A DNA stretch of 64,000 nt, from assembly GCF_029057325.1 (NCBI RefSeq), contig NZ_JAICZW010000096.1, forward strand, positions 18,085 to 82,084. The letters run 5' to 3'. The stretch is from Bacteroides sp. Its GTDB lineage: Bacteria > Bacteroidota > Bacteroidia > Bacteroidales > Bacteroidaceae. The translations under genes and the position numbers were made by a program. The notes below the pieces were generated by a model that had not been told where the DNA came from, did not search any database, and saw nothing but the letters and a program-made list of their open reading frames with translations. Each line of letters begins with the position of its first letter. Position 1 is the stretch's first letter. Positions 1 through 8,900 of the stretch are shown piece after piece.

Positions 1-51
1 TAATATGAGCTAAAAAAGGAGCTTTCCTCCGTTAGGGAGATAACCGATAGC

Positions 52-108
52 GAAACTGCTTTGACCTTTGTGTGGAATTCATACAAGATCAAGGCAGTTT
101 CTTTTTTT
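52..108 (+). terminator. Rho-independent terminator of an upstream gene
   Basis: GAAACTGC at 52-59 pairs with GCAGTTTC at 94-101, extended inward by TTGA/TCAA with one bulge, and is followed by seven T residues. This fits termination of a plus-strand gene lying left of the window. The rest of 1-294 holds no convincing gene. Confidence 0.6.
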
Positions 109-294
109 ATGCAGTAAAAAGACATAAAGTTGTATGACTGGCTAAATGAAGATGAAAAAGAAATGATATTGAAAGAGTGTTTTCCTGTGTTTTTGTCTTG
201 TTTGGATAATATGTGTATATATTAAGCACAAAAAGAATACCTTTTTGCTTCTTTTTTTCTCATCTTTGCCTCATTATTTTATTCTATCAATATC

Positions 295-2199
295 ATGAAA
301 AAATTAGTAGCTTTACTATTTGTATTAATTTATGTGTCCGCTGTCTCCGCTTATACGGAACGGAACCTGCTTCAGAAGCAAGCCGACATGAACCGGTTGA
401 AAGAAGTATTGGTGTTGGACCGGAAGTGGGTCACTTATCCCGACTATGACGACCGTGCCGGTTGGGACGCCTTTCTGGGTGCATTCAAAGAAGAATATAT
501 CCGACGGGGAGAGAAAATGTTGGACTACCGGTGGCAAGTTGTCAGAGCCACCGATTACCTCGCTTTCGAACGCACCGGTGACCGCAAGATTATGGAAGAT
601 CCCTTTGGTGCCAACAACAATGCCATTGCCGACCTGCTCATGGCCGAACTGGCAGAAGGAAAAGGCCGTTTCATCGACCAGTTGGTGAACGGAGTCTTCC
701 ATACTTGCGAGATGACCTCATGGGCACTTTCCGCCCACATCATCGTGCAACCCACTCAGCGGGCATTGCCTGCATACGACTATCCTGTCATCGACCTTAC
801 TTCGGGTGACTTGGGCGGACTGCTTTCGTGGACCTACTACTTCATGCACCGGTCGTTCGACAAGATGGACCCTGAGATTTCACGCCGGCTGCGTCACGAA
901 CTTCAGACCCGCATCCTTGACCCATACGTGAACAACGATTCTTTCTGGTGGATGGCACGCAATTACAACGGACGCATGCTCAACAACTGGAACCCCTGGT
1001 GCAACAGCAACGTCCTGATGTGTTTCATGTTGCTGGAAGACGACCGCGACAAACTGGCCCGGGGAGTCTATCTGACCATGGAGTCGGTGGACAAGTTCCT
1101 CAACTACATCAAGGCTGACGGAGCCTGCGAGGAGGGACCCTCCTATTGGGGGCACGCCGCCGGAAAGACGTTGGACTATCTGGAGCTGCTTTCGGCCATC
1201 ACCGGAGGGAAGGTGGATATCTTCGCAGACTCCATGGTCCGGAGTATGGGCGAATATATCTCACGCTCCTACGTAGGCGACGGTTGGGTGGTGAACTTTG
1301 CCGACGCGTCGGCGCACGGAGGGGGAGACGCCTCTCTGATTTACCGTTTCGGTAAGGCGGTGAACAGCGATGAGCTGAAAGGATTTGCCGCCCTGATGCG
1401 TAAACCGTCCGCCTTGCCCCACAACGGCCGTGACATTTTCCGCACCCTGACTTCCATCGCCATCGACAAGGAGCTGCAACAGACGGCTCCCATGCACGAA
1501 AACCGCCCCTTCACCTGGTATCCTGAGACGGAATTCTGCTATCTCTCCACCAAAGAGGGACTGTTTCTTGCAGCCAAAGGAGGCTATAATGACGAAAGCC
1601 ACAACCATAACGATGCCGGAACCTGTTCGGTATGGATGGACCGGACACCGGTATTGATAGATGCCGGCGTGGGTACTTACACCCGTCAGACTTTCAGCAG
1701 CGAGCGCTATTCCATCTGGACCATGCAAAGCGATTACCACAATCTTCCGATGATAAACGGAGTGTCCGAGAAATATGGCAAGAAATACAAAGCCACCGAA
1801 GTGAAGGCCGGCAAAAGCAGTTTTGAAGCCAACATCGCCACTGCCTATCCCGAAGAAGCCAAAGTGAAAAGATGGATACGTTCGTATCAAGTGAAAGGCA
1901 GGCAGGCCCGTATCAGCGACTCTTTTGAACTGGAAGAGACGGTAGCTCCCAATGTGGTCAACTTCATGACGTGGGGAGAGGTGGAACCGTCGGAAAAGGG
2001 GAGAGTCAGCATCCGCGTCGGTCGTGTAAACGCGGTGTTGCTTTACGATGCCGCCCTGTTCGACCTGACCGTGGAACCTTTGGAACTGACCGATTCCAGG
2101 CTGTCCAACGTATGGGGAAATACCATCTGCCGGCTGTCATTCAAAGCAAAACAACAGACTAAGAAAGGAAATTATTCATTTACCATAAAGAAGTTATAA
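295..2199 (+). CDS. Heparinase II/III family polysaccharide lyase, secreted
   Basis: 634 aa with a cleavable N-terminal signal (MKKLVALLFVLIYVSAVSA). Residues about 50-400 look like the alpha-helical toroid of heparinase II/III-type lyases. The C-terminal beta-sheet domain carries HNHND near residue 436, which matches the metal/catalytic signature of the family. Such enzymes cleave uronic-acid polysaccharides by beta-elimination in the periplasm, leaving 4,5-unsaturated ends. The next gene, two bases downstream, encodes a GH88 hydrolase that removes exactly such ends, which supports lyase activity. The actual glycan (glycosaminoglycan, bacterial or plant polymer) cannot be read from sequence. 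ATG at 295 is chosen because it begins the signal peptide. Confidence 0.85.
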   Translation: MKKLVALLFVLIYVSAVSAYTERNLLQKQADMNRLKEVLVLDRKWVTYPDYDDRAGWDAFLGAFKEEYIRRGEKMLDYRWQVVRATDYLAFERTGDRKIMEDPFGANNNAIADLLMAELAEGKGRFIDQLVNGVFHTCEMTSWALSAHIIVQPTQRALPAYDYPVIDLTSGDLGGLLSWTYYFMHRSFDKMDPEISRRLRHELQTRILDPYVNNDSFWWMARNYNGRMLNNWNPWCNSNVLMCFMLLEDDRDKLARGVYLTMESVDKFLNYIKADGACEEGPSYWGHAAGKTLDYLELLSAITGGKVDIFADSMVRSMGEYISRSYVGDGWVVNFADASAHGGGDASLIYRFGKAVNSDELKGFAALMRKPSALPHNGRDIFRTLTSIAIDKELQQTAPMHENRPFTWYPETEFCYLSTKEGLFLAAKGGYNDESHNHNDAGTCSVWMDRTPVLIDAGVGTYTRQTFSSERYSIWTMQSDYHNLPMINGVSEKYGKKYKATEVKAGKSSFEANIATAYPEEAKVKRWIRSYQVKGRQARISDSFELEETVAPNVVNFMTWGEVEPSEKGRVSIRVGRVNAVLLYDAALFDLTVEPLELTDSRLSNVWGNTICRLSFKAKQQTKKGNYSFTIKKL

Positions 2200-2201
2200 T
2201 T

Positions 2202-3413
2202 ATGAAACTGAAAACATCTATTCTTTTGGGATGTGCAGCATTGTTCACTGCAACTTCGTGCGTCACTACGCCGACCCAAAAATCGTGGCAGGAACAAGCC
2301 GTCGAGAACGCCCGTGCGCAAATCGGTCTGGAAATCGATACGATTGAAGCCAGTGGAAAGTGCCTGAATCCGGTTACTCTCAACAGCAAGGGAGGAGTCT
2401 ATTATTGCGGATATGCCGACTGGCGCAGCGGATTCTTCCCCGGAAGTGTATGGTACCTGTACGAACTGACCGGCGACGCAACGCTGCTTCCGCTGGCGCA
2501 GAAATATACCGAAGCCATCCGTGAAGCGCAGAACCTGACCTGGCACCACGACATCGGTTTCATCATCAATTGCAGTTTCGGAAACGGTCTGCGCCTTTCG
2601 GGCAAGCCCGAATACAAGGATGTCATGATACAGGCAGCCAAGTCGCTCTGCACCCGTTTCCACGAAAAGCCGCAGGTCATCCAGAGCTGGGATGTGGTGG
2701 GAGACAGCTGGCAGTCCAAACGCGGATGGGAATGTCCGGTGATTATCGACAACATGATGAACCTGGAACTGCTGTTCGAGGCAACCAAGCTTTCCGGTGA
2801 CTCTGCTTACTACAACGTGGCCGTGGCACATGCCGACCGCACCCTTCAGGAACACTTCCGTCCCGACGGCAGCTGCTATCACGTGATAGACTATAGCATC
2901 GAAGACGGAACCGTACGCCATCGCCAGACCGCACAGGGATATGCGGACGAATCGGCCTGGTCCAGAGGACAGGCATGGGCGGTATATGGATATACGGTAT
3001 GCTATCGCGAGACAAAGGACCGCAAATACCTGGACCAGGCGCTCAAGACTTTCCATTTCATGAAAGACCACAAGCGGATGCCCGCCGACCTGATTCCTTA
3101 CTGGGACATGGACGCGCCCAACATCCCCAACGAACCGCGCGACGCGTCGTCGGCATCGGTCATCGCATCGGCCTTGTATGAAATCAGTACCTATCCGGTA
3201 GAAAACCCGCAATCGTATAAGGAATATGCCGACAAGATGCTGGAATCGCTCGCTACGCCGGAGTACACCGCTCCTTTGGGCGAGAACGGACGCTTCATCT
3301 TGATGCACAGCGTTGGTAGCATCCCCCACAACAGCGAGATTGACGTGCCGTTGAACTATGCCGACTACTACTATCTGGAGGCTTTGAAGCGCAAGGCGGA
3401 TTTGGAGAAATAA
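2202..3413 (+). CDS. GH88 unsaturated glucuronyl hydrolase, lipoprotein
   Basis: 403 aa. The N-terminus ends in a lipobox-like TATSC (cysteine about residue 20), so the protein is probably membrane-anchored. WHHDIGF near residue 113 and WSRGQAWAVYGY near residue 253 are typical of the GH88 (alpha/alpha)6-barrel. The length is normal for the family. GH88 enzymes hydrate the double bond of 4,5-unsaturated uronic acids released by polysaccharide lyases, freeing the reducing-end sugar. It begins two bases after the lyase stop codon and is almost certainly co-transcribed with it. Confidence 0.9.
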   Translation: MKLKTSILLGCAALFTATSCVTTPTQKSWQEQAVENARAQIGLEIDTIEASGKCLNPVTLNSKGGVYYCGYADWRSGFFPGSVWYLYELTGDATLLPLAQKYTEAIREAQNLTWHHDIGFIINCSFGNGLRLSGKPEYKDVMIQAAKSLCTRFHEKPQVIQSWDVVGDSWQSKRGWECPVIIDNMMNLELLFEATKLSGDSAYYNVAVAHADRTLQEHFRPDGSCYHVIDYSIEDGTVRHRQTAQGYADESAWSRGQAWAVYGYTVCYRETKDRKYLDQALKTFHFMKDHKRMPADLIPYWDMDAPNIPNEPRDASSASVIASALYEISTYPVENPQSYKEYADKMLESLATPEYTAPLGENGRFILMHSVGSIPHNSEIDVPLNYADYYYLEALKRKADLEK

Positions 3414-3434
3414 GGGCAATAAAAGATACCTGTC

Positions 3435-4358
3435 ATGAAGAAACTTTTCATTTTTACAATCGCGTTGCTGGGCTGTCTTTCCATGACAAGCTGTGCGACG
3501 CAGTCTGAAACAAAGGCTGAAGCGACAGCGAAAGCCAAACACATTGTCTATATCGGTCTGGACGGATGGGGCTCATACAGCATGCCCAAGGCCAATATGC
3601 CGACCGTGAAGAAGCTGATGGAGCAAGGATGCTATACGATGCAGAAGAGAACGGTGCTCCCCTCATCAAGTGCGGTCAACTGGGCATCCATGTTCATGGG
3701 AGCCGGTCCCGAACTCCACGGCTATACGGAGTGGGGTTCACGCACACCCGAACTGCCTTCGCGCGTCGTCTTGAAGAACAACATCTTCCCCACCATCTTC
3801 CAGATCTACCGCGACGCCCGTCCGGAGGCCGAAATCGGCGCCCTCTACGAATGGGAAGGCATCAAGTATCTGGTGGATACGCTGTCGGTCAATCATTTTG
3901 CCAAAGCTCCCGACTACAATGAATATCCTGCTGCCCTGTGCGAGATGTCGGAAAAATACATTGTAGAGAAGAAACCGGCGTTGGTTGCCATCTGCTTCGA
4001 CAATCCCGACCATGTGGGACACGCGGACGGCCATGACACTCCGGCCTACTACAGCAAGCTGGAAGAGCTGGACGGATATATCGCCCGTATCGTGAAGGCG
4101 GTGGAAGAGGCAGGCATGATGGAGGAGACCATCTTTATCGTCACTTCCGACCACGGCGGCATCAACAAGGGTCACGGCGGAAAGACCATGAACGAGATGG
4201 AGACACCGTTCATCATCTGCGGAAAGAATGTGAGACAGGGCGGAGAGTTCCGGGAAAGTATGGTGCAATATGATGTGGCCGCAACCATGGCCTATATATT
4301 GGGACTGGAACAACCGCAAGTATGGACAGGACGTCCGATGAAACAACTTTTTAAATAA
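3435..4358 (+). CDS. Alkaline-phosphatase-superfamily phosphodiesterase/nucleotide pyrophosphatase-like, lipoprotein
   Basis: 307 aa with a lipobox-like SMTSC near residue 20. Metal-site motifs of type I phosphodiesterases are visible: LDGWG near residue 42, a nucleophile region LPSSSAVNWASMF, DNPDHVGHADGHD near 190 and SDHGG near 239. The family hydrolyses phosphodiesters or pyrophosphates, and some relatives are sulfatases. The nucleophile context differs from the usual T-x-P-N-H form, so the leaving group is uncertain. Position between GH88 and DUF2264 genes suggests removal of a phosphate-type substituent from a uronic-acid glycan. That role is inferred. Confidence 0.75.
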   Translation: MKKLFIFTIALLGCLSMTSCATQSETKAEATAKAKHIVYIGLDGWGSYSMPKANMPTVKKLMEQGCYTMQKRTVLPSSSAVNWASMFMGAGPELHGYTEWGSRTPELPSRVVLKNNIFPTIFQIYRDARPEAEIGALYEWEGIKYLVDTLSVNHFAKAPDYNEYPAALCEMSEKYIVEKKPALVAICFDNPDHVGHADGHDTPAYYSKLEELDGYIARIVKAVEEAGMMEETIFIVTSDHGGINKGHGGKTMNEMETPFIICGKNVRQGGEFRESMVQYDVAATMAYILGLEQPQVWTGRPMKQLFK

Positions 4359-4367
4359 ACAAATATC

Positions 4368-5606
4368 ATGAAATTACGATTACTGACTATCGCACTGTTA
4401 TCGGTGCTTTTCCTGACGGACATGTCCGCTAAGAAAAAAAACACGGCGCCGGTTGGCGACCGGCAGCAATGGGCCGAACTTTGTTACCGCATTGCCGCTC
4501 CGGTATTGGAGAATATGAGTAAGGGAGAACTGCAGAAGAACATGCAACTGGAATTCAGCCCCACTTGGGACGGACGCGACAAGCGCGTGGCCTATATGGA
4601 GACATTCGGTCGCCTCATGGCCGGCATCTCTCCCTGGCTGGCTCTTCCCGATGACGATACGGAAGAAGGCCGGATGCGCAAGCAGCTCCGTGAATGGGCG
4701 GTGGCGTCTTACAAGAACGCCGTTGACCCCGAAAGTCCGGACCTCCTGTTGTGGGAGACCAATTCCTCGCAGCGGCTGGTGGATGCCGCCTATCTGGCGG
4801 AGAGTTTCCTCCGTGCTCCGGAGGCCACGTGGAACCTGCTGGACGAGACGACCCGCAAACGCTATGTGGAGCGCTTCCAACGGCTGAAGATTGTACGTCC
4901 CGCCTACAACAACTGGTTGCTGTTCCGCGGCCTGATAGAGGCTTTCCTGCTGTCGGTAGGCGAGGATGCCGACCAGTATGCGCTGACCGTGGCCGTCAAC
5001 AAAATCAACGAGTGGTACCTGAGCGACGGCTGGTACTCCGACGGTCCTGAGTTCGCGTTGGATTATTACAATGCCTACGTCATCCACCCCATGTATATAG
5101 AGATGCTGGAAACGCTGAACAAGAATAAGTTCTGGACTCCCGTCAGCCCCGCTTTGGCCATCAAGCGTATGCAGCGTTTCAATGTCTTTATGGAGCGGCT
5201 CATCTCTCCGGAAGGAACTTATCCTGCCTTTGGCCGTTCGGTGGTCTATCGCATGGGAGCTTTCCAGACACTGGCCATGGCAGCCTGGAAGTACGGATTG
5301 CCCGAAGGGCTGACCAACGGACAGGTGCGTAGCGCGTTGACAGCCATCATGCACAATATGTTCAAGATAGAGGGAAACTTCAACGAAGGCGGATTTCTCC
5401 AGTTGGGTTTTGTAGGCCATCAGCCCGATTTGTCCAATTACTATACCAATAACGGCAGTTTGTATATGACCTCATTGGTATTCATGCCGTTGGGCTTGCC
5501 CGCCGACCATCCTTTCTGGACGGATCCCGCTCAGCCGTGGACTTCGCAGAAAGCCTGGAGCGGACAGCAGTTCCCCATTGACGGGCATCAATCTTTGAGA
5601 AAGTAG
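4368..5606 (+). CDS. DUF2264 family protein, probable secreted glycoside hydrolase
   Basis: 412 aa with an N-terminal signal (MKLRLLTIALLSVLFLTDMSA). The body is an alpha-helical repeat fold characteristic of DUF2264, with SDGWYSDGPEF near residue 220. I recall members of this family being assigned to a beta-glucuronidase family (GH154), which would fit a uronic-acid locus, but this is from memory. The gene follows the phosphodiesterase after nine bases and closes the operon. The product lacks a lipobox, unlike the two preceding genes. Confidence 0.75.
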   Translation: MKLRLLTIALLSVLFLTDMSAKKKNTAPVGDRQQWAELCYRIAAPVLENMSKGELQKNMQLEFSPTWDGRDKRVAYMETFGRLMAGISPWLALPDDDTEEGRMRKQLREWAVASYKNAVDPESPDLLLWETNSSQRLVDAAYLAESFLRAPEATWNLLDETTRKRYVERFQRLKIVRPAYNNWLLFRGLIEAFLLSVGEDADQYALTVAVNKINEWYLSDGWYSDGPEFALDYYNAYVIHPMYIEMLETLNKNKFWTPVSPALAIKRMQRFNVFMERLISPEGTYPAFGRSVVYRMGAFQTLAMAAWKYGLPEGLTNGQVRSALTAIMHNMFKIEGNFNEGGFLQLGFVGHQPDLSNYYTNNGSLYMTSLVFMPLGLPADHPFWTDPAQPWTSQKAWSGQQFPIDGHQSLRK

Positions 5607-5611
5607 TGGGT

Positions 5612-5752
5612 AAGTTACAAGCTACAAGTGAATGAGCTACAAGGAGAAACGGACTGGATTTTTACCGATATTTTATTCATAAAACAGGCAGATAAGAGCT
5701 TTGTAACTCGTAACTCATTCACTCGTAACTCGTAGCTTATATCTTGTAACTT
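5612..5752. repeat. Word-repeat inverted structure AGTTACAAGCTACAAGTGA...
   Basis: Between the convergent DUF2264 and regulator genes, a left arm built of TTACAAG/CTACAAG/GAATGAG words (5612-5642) is mirrored by a right arm of CTTGTAAC/TCGTAACTCATTCACTCGTAAC (5700-5752). The arms are imperfect and separated by about 55 bases. It could end transcription from both sides. It belongs to a general class of such hairpins found in many gaps of this window. Confidence 0.6.
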
Positions 5753-5839
5753 TGACAGACACTTGCTTCTGTCGTCTTGAACACTTGCTTCTGTCATGAC
5801 AAACACTTGTGTCTGTCGCGACAGAAGCAAGTGTCTGTC
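5752..5839. repeat. 22-bp x 4 modular repeat element, copy A
   Basis: Four consecutive 22-base units start at 5752, 5774, 5796 and 5818. Units 1 to 3 carry ACACTTG followed by CTTCTGTC or TGTCTGTC, and unit 4 is the inverse (GACAGAAGCAAGTGTCTGTC). The first and last units can form a strong hairpin. Related 88-bp copies lie at 39341-39428 and 51431-51518. No transposase or spacer diversity is present, so this is neither an IS nor a CRISPR. Confidence 0.85.
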
Positions 5840-5906
5840 AGATGGTATTTATATTGCTGATAATCAGTCTTTGAAATTTCTTTCAGGCGTATGTCTGTCC
5901 TATAGA

Positions 5907-8900
5907 TTATGCCTGTTCTTCGCCTTTCTTTTCCTTTTTGTAGTTCTGAGGGGGACATCCATACTGGTTCTTGAAACAGCGGCTGAAATACATCGGCGAG
6001 CTGAAGCCGCAACGGTCGCTGACTTCGGCGATGGGAATGTTGGCATACCGGCGCAGCAGTGTGGCGGCGTGCTTCAGACGATAGTTCAATATGTAGTTGT
6101 TGGGCGTCATGCCGGTCAGTGCCTTGAACTTCATATAGAGCAGCGAGCGTCCGATGCCCACTTCCCGGCAGAGCACGGGTATGTCGAATTCCAAATCGTC
6201 GATGTGCTGTTCTATCACCTGCGACACGCGTTTCAGCAGGTCCTTGTCCAGCGGGTTGATGCTGGTCAGGTCTATCTCCGAAAGGGGTTGCTTGTCGAAC
6301 TGGTGCTGGATGAGCAGGCGGTTCCGTATCAGGTTGTTGACGCGGGTCAGCAACAGGCGGGCATGGAAGGGTTTGGTGATGTAGTCGTCCGCTCCCCGGT
6401 TGAAGCCCTCGATGTTCTGTTCGGGCGAGTTGAGCGCGGTGAGCAGGATGACGGGGATGTGGCAGAAATCCAGGTTGTTCTTTATCTGGAGGCACATTTC
6501 GGTGCCGGTCATTTCGGGCATCATCACGTCGCTGACTATCAGGTCGGGCTTGCATTGATAGACCTGTTTGAGCCCCTCTTTTCCGTTGCGGGCACAAGCC
6601 ACGCGGTAGAAGGGGCTGAAAAGTTCTACCAGCACCTGTAGCAGCTCTTCGTTGTCTTCTACCAGCAGCAGGGTGCGCGACTTGTCGGTGACCGCCTCCA
6701 TATCCGCTTTTTCTTCGGGCTGTTGTGCATCGGCGTCGAGCGGGAGCGGGTCGGGCAGTGAGCCTTGCACAATCGTCTCTTCGGGCCGGCGGGTGATGAG
6801 GCGGATGTTCCGGTCGTTTTCGAACTCCTCTTTCAGCCTCGGCAGCTCTACGGTGAAGGTGGTTCCTTTGCCCAATGTGCTCTGCACCTTTATCCGGCCG
6901 TGATGCTTCTCTACAATGGTCTTCGTCAGTGCCAGTCCGATGCCGGTTCCGCTGAAGAGACTGCTTTTCTTTGCAGGGTCGTCGCTCTGGTAGAAACGGT
7001 TGAATATCTTGTCGGTTTCCTGTTCGGAGATGCCGATACCGGTGTCGGTGATGGACAGGACCATCTGCCCGTGGGTGAATTCGCCCGACAAGGAGACGGA
7101 GCCTCCGTCGGGGGTGTATTTGAAGGCGTTGGAAAGCAGGTTGAAGAATACCTTCTCCATCAGTTGCGCGTTGAACCAGCATTCGAACGGAACGTCGGGC
7201 AGGCGGAATTCGTAATTGATGTTCCGCTGGCGGGCGTAGTCGGCAAACGACAGGTAAATCTCTTTCAGGAAGGCGGCAATGTCTTGTCTGCTCAATTGCA
7301 GGGTTTCATGGTTCTGTTCCAACTTTCTGAATTCCAACAGTTCCGATACCAGGTTGTGCATCTTTCCGGCGTTTTTCTTGATTTTCAGAATCTGGTTGTA
7401 GATGGAGGGAGTCAGCGAATACCTTTGCAGCAGAATGTCGATATGGCTGATAATCAGCGTGAGCGGTGTCCTGAACTCGTGGCTTACGTTGGTGAAGAAC
7501 ACCAGTTTCTCCTGGTTCATCTTTTCAATCTGTTGTTTCTCGAAGCGTTCCTTCTCCAAAGAGAGTGCCAGTGTGCGCTTTGCCAGACGGCTGGAGACGA
7601 AATAGTAGAGACAGCCGGAGGTGAGCAAGAGGTAGAGCATCCATGCCCACCATGTATCGTACCAGGGGGAGGTGATGACCAGTCGCAGACTGATTTCGCG
7701 GTTCTTCGTGCGGGCGCTCTGTCCGTTGTCGATGGCGGCCGCCACCTTGAATGTGTAGGTTCCCGGGGCCAGGTTGGTATAGTGTGCTTCGGGGTGCCGG
7801 GTGGTGATCCAGTTCTGGTCCAATCCTTCCAGCTTATAGCGGTATTGCTTCTTCGACAGCAGCAGCTCGTAGTCGGGCAGCGAAAAGCCGATAATCAGGT
7901 TGTTCTGCCGATGGTTCAGCGTCAGTTGGCGGGTGTAGGGTAGGGAGACTTTCAAGATGCCGGTCTTGTCTTGCGGGGCGACGGGCTGGTTGTTCACCCA
8001 TAGCTGTGAAAAGTATAAATCGGGCGTGGGATGAAGTGAATTCACTTTGTTGAAGTCGTTTTCGGAAAGTACGGTCACACCTTGCGTGTCGCCGATGAAT
8101 ATCTTGCCCTCGTCGGATATGAACAGGCCGCATCCGCTGATGATGTAGGAAGAGGCGAAATCGTCGCGCAGGTTCAACGAGGTAAATCGGTTCTCGTTCG
8201 GGTAGAAGCAGGTCACTCCCCGGTCGCTGGTGACCAGGACGCTGTTGTCGTGTGAGATGCAGAGGTTGTAGCAGAAATCGCTGGGCAGCTGTCCGTCGCC
8301 TGCCGTATAGTGGGTGATTTTTCGGGTGGCACGTTCATAAAAGAACATTCCTCCACCCAATGTGCTGACATACGCTCCCGTGTCTGTGGAGCGTATGCGG
8401 GTAATCCTCGCTTTGTTGTTTTCTAACGGTAGGGGTATCTCCTGCATCTCTTTCGGGGCAGACAGGCTGATGATCAGGAAAGAGGTGTTTTGTGCCAAAT
8501 AGAGGTTTCCATCGGGGTCGATGTCGAAGTATTCATAATATCTGTCGGGCGCATCCAGTTTTTGGAAGTGCTGGGTGTTTACGTCCAAGCGGAATACTCC
8601 GTTGCGTGCCGACAGATAGAGTTGTCCGTTCCACATCTTCACATAAAAGACAATCTCGTTGGGGGCGTTCTCGCCTTTCTGTTCGTTCAGGTAGTTGTGG
8701 AACTGTCCGGTCCGGATGTCGTAACGCGACAATCCGCCCAGATGGGTGCCGACGTAGAGGCAGTGGTTCTTTGGGTCGTATGCGATGCTCTTGATGTTGT
8801 TGTGCGGAAGCGAGTTTGCTTTTCCGTCCGCCGTCAGTTGGCGCACGACGTTCCAGTCTTTGTCTATGCAGGTGATGCCTCCGCCATCGGTGCTCAGCCA

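Noticed and set aside
110-225. Remnant of a coding sequence (…DWLNEDEKEMILKECF…) before the lyase
   Set aside because: Protein-like in composition but only about 35 codons, without a start codon after the preceding stop; could be a relic, not supported enough to annotate.
2172-3542. Long reading frame antisense to the GH88 gene
   Set aside because: It lacks a recognisable domain and covers a well supported GH88 gene; Bacteroides GC-rich codon usage gives long antisense frames.
5752-5839. CRISPR array
   Set aside because: Units are contiguous without spacers, partly inverted, and no cas genes are present. The 74-bp triplication at 45997-46218 is likewise spacer-free.
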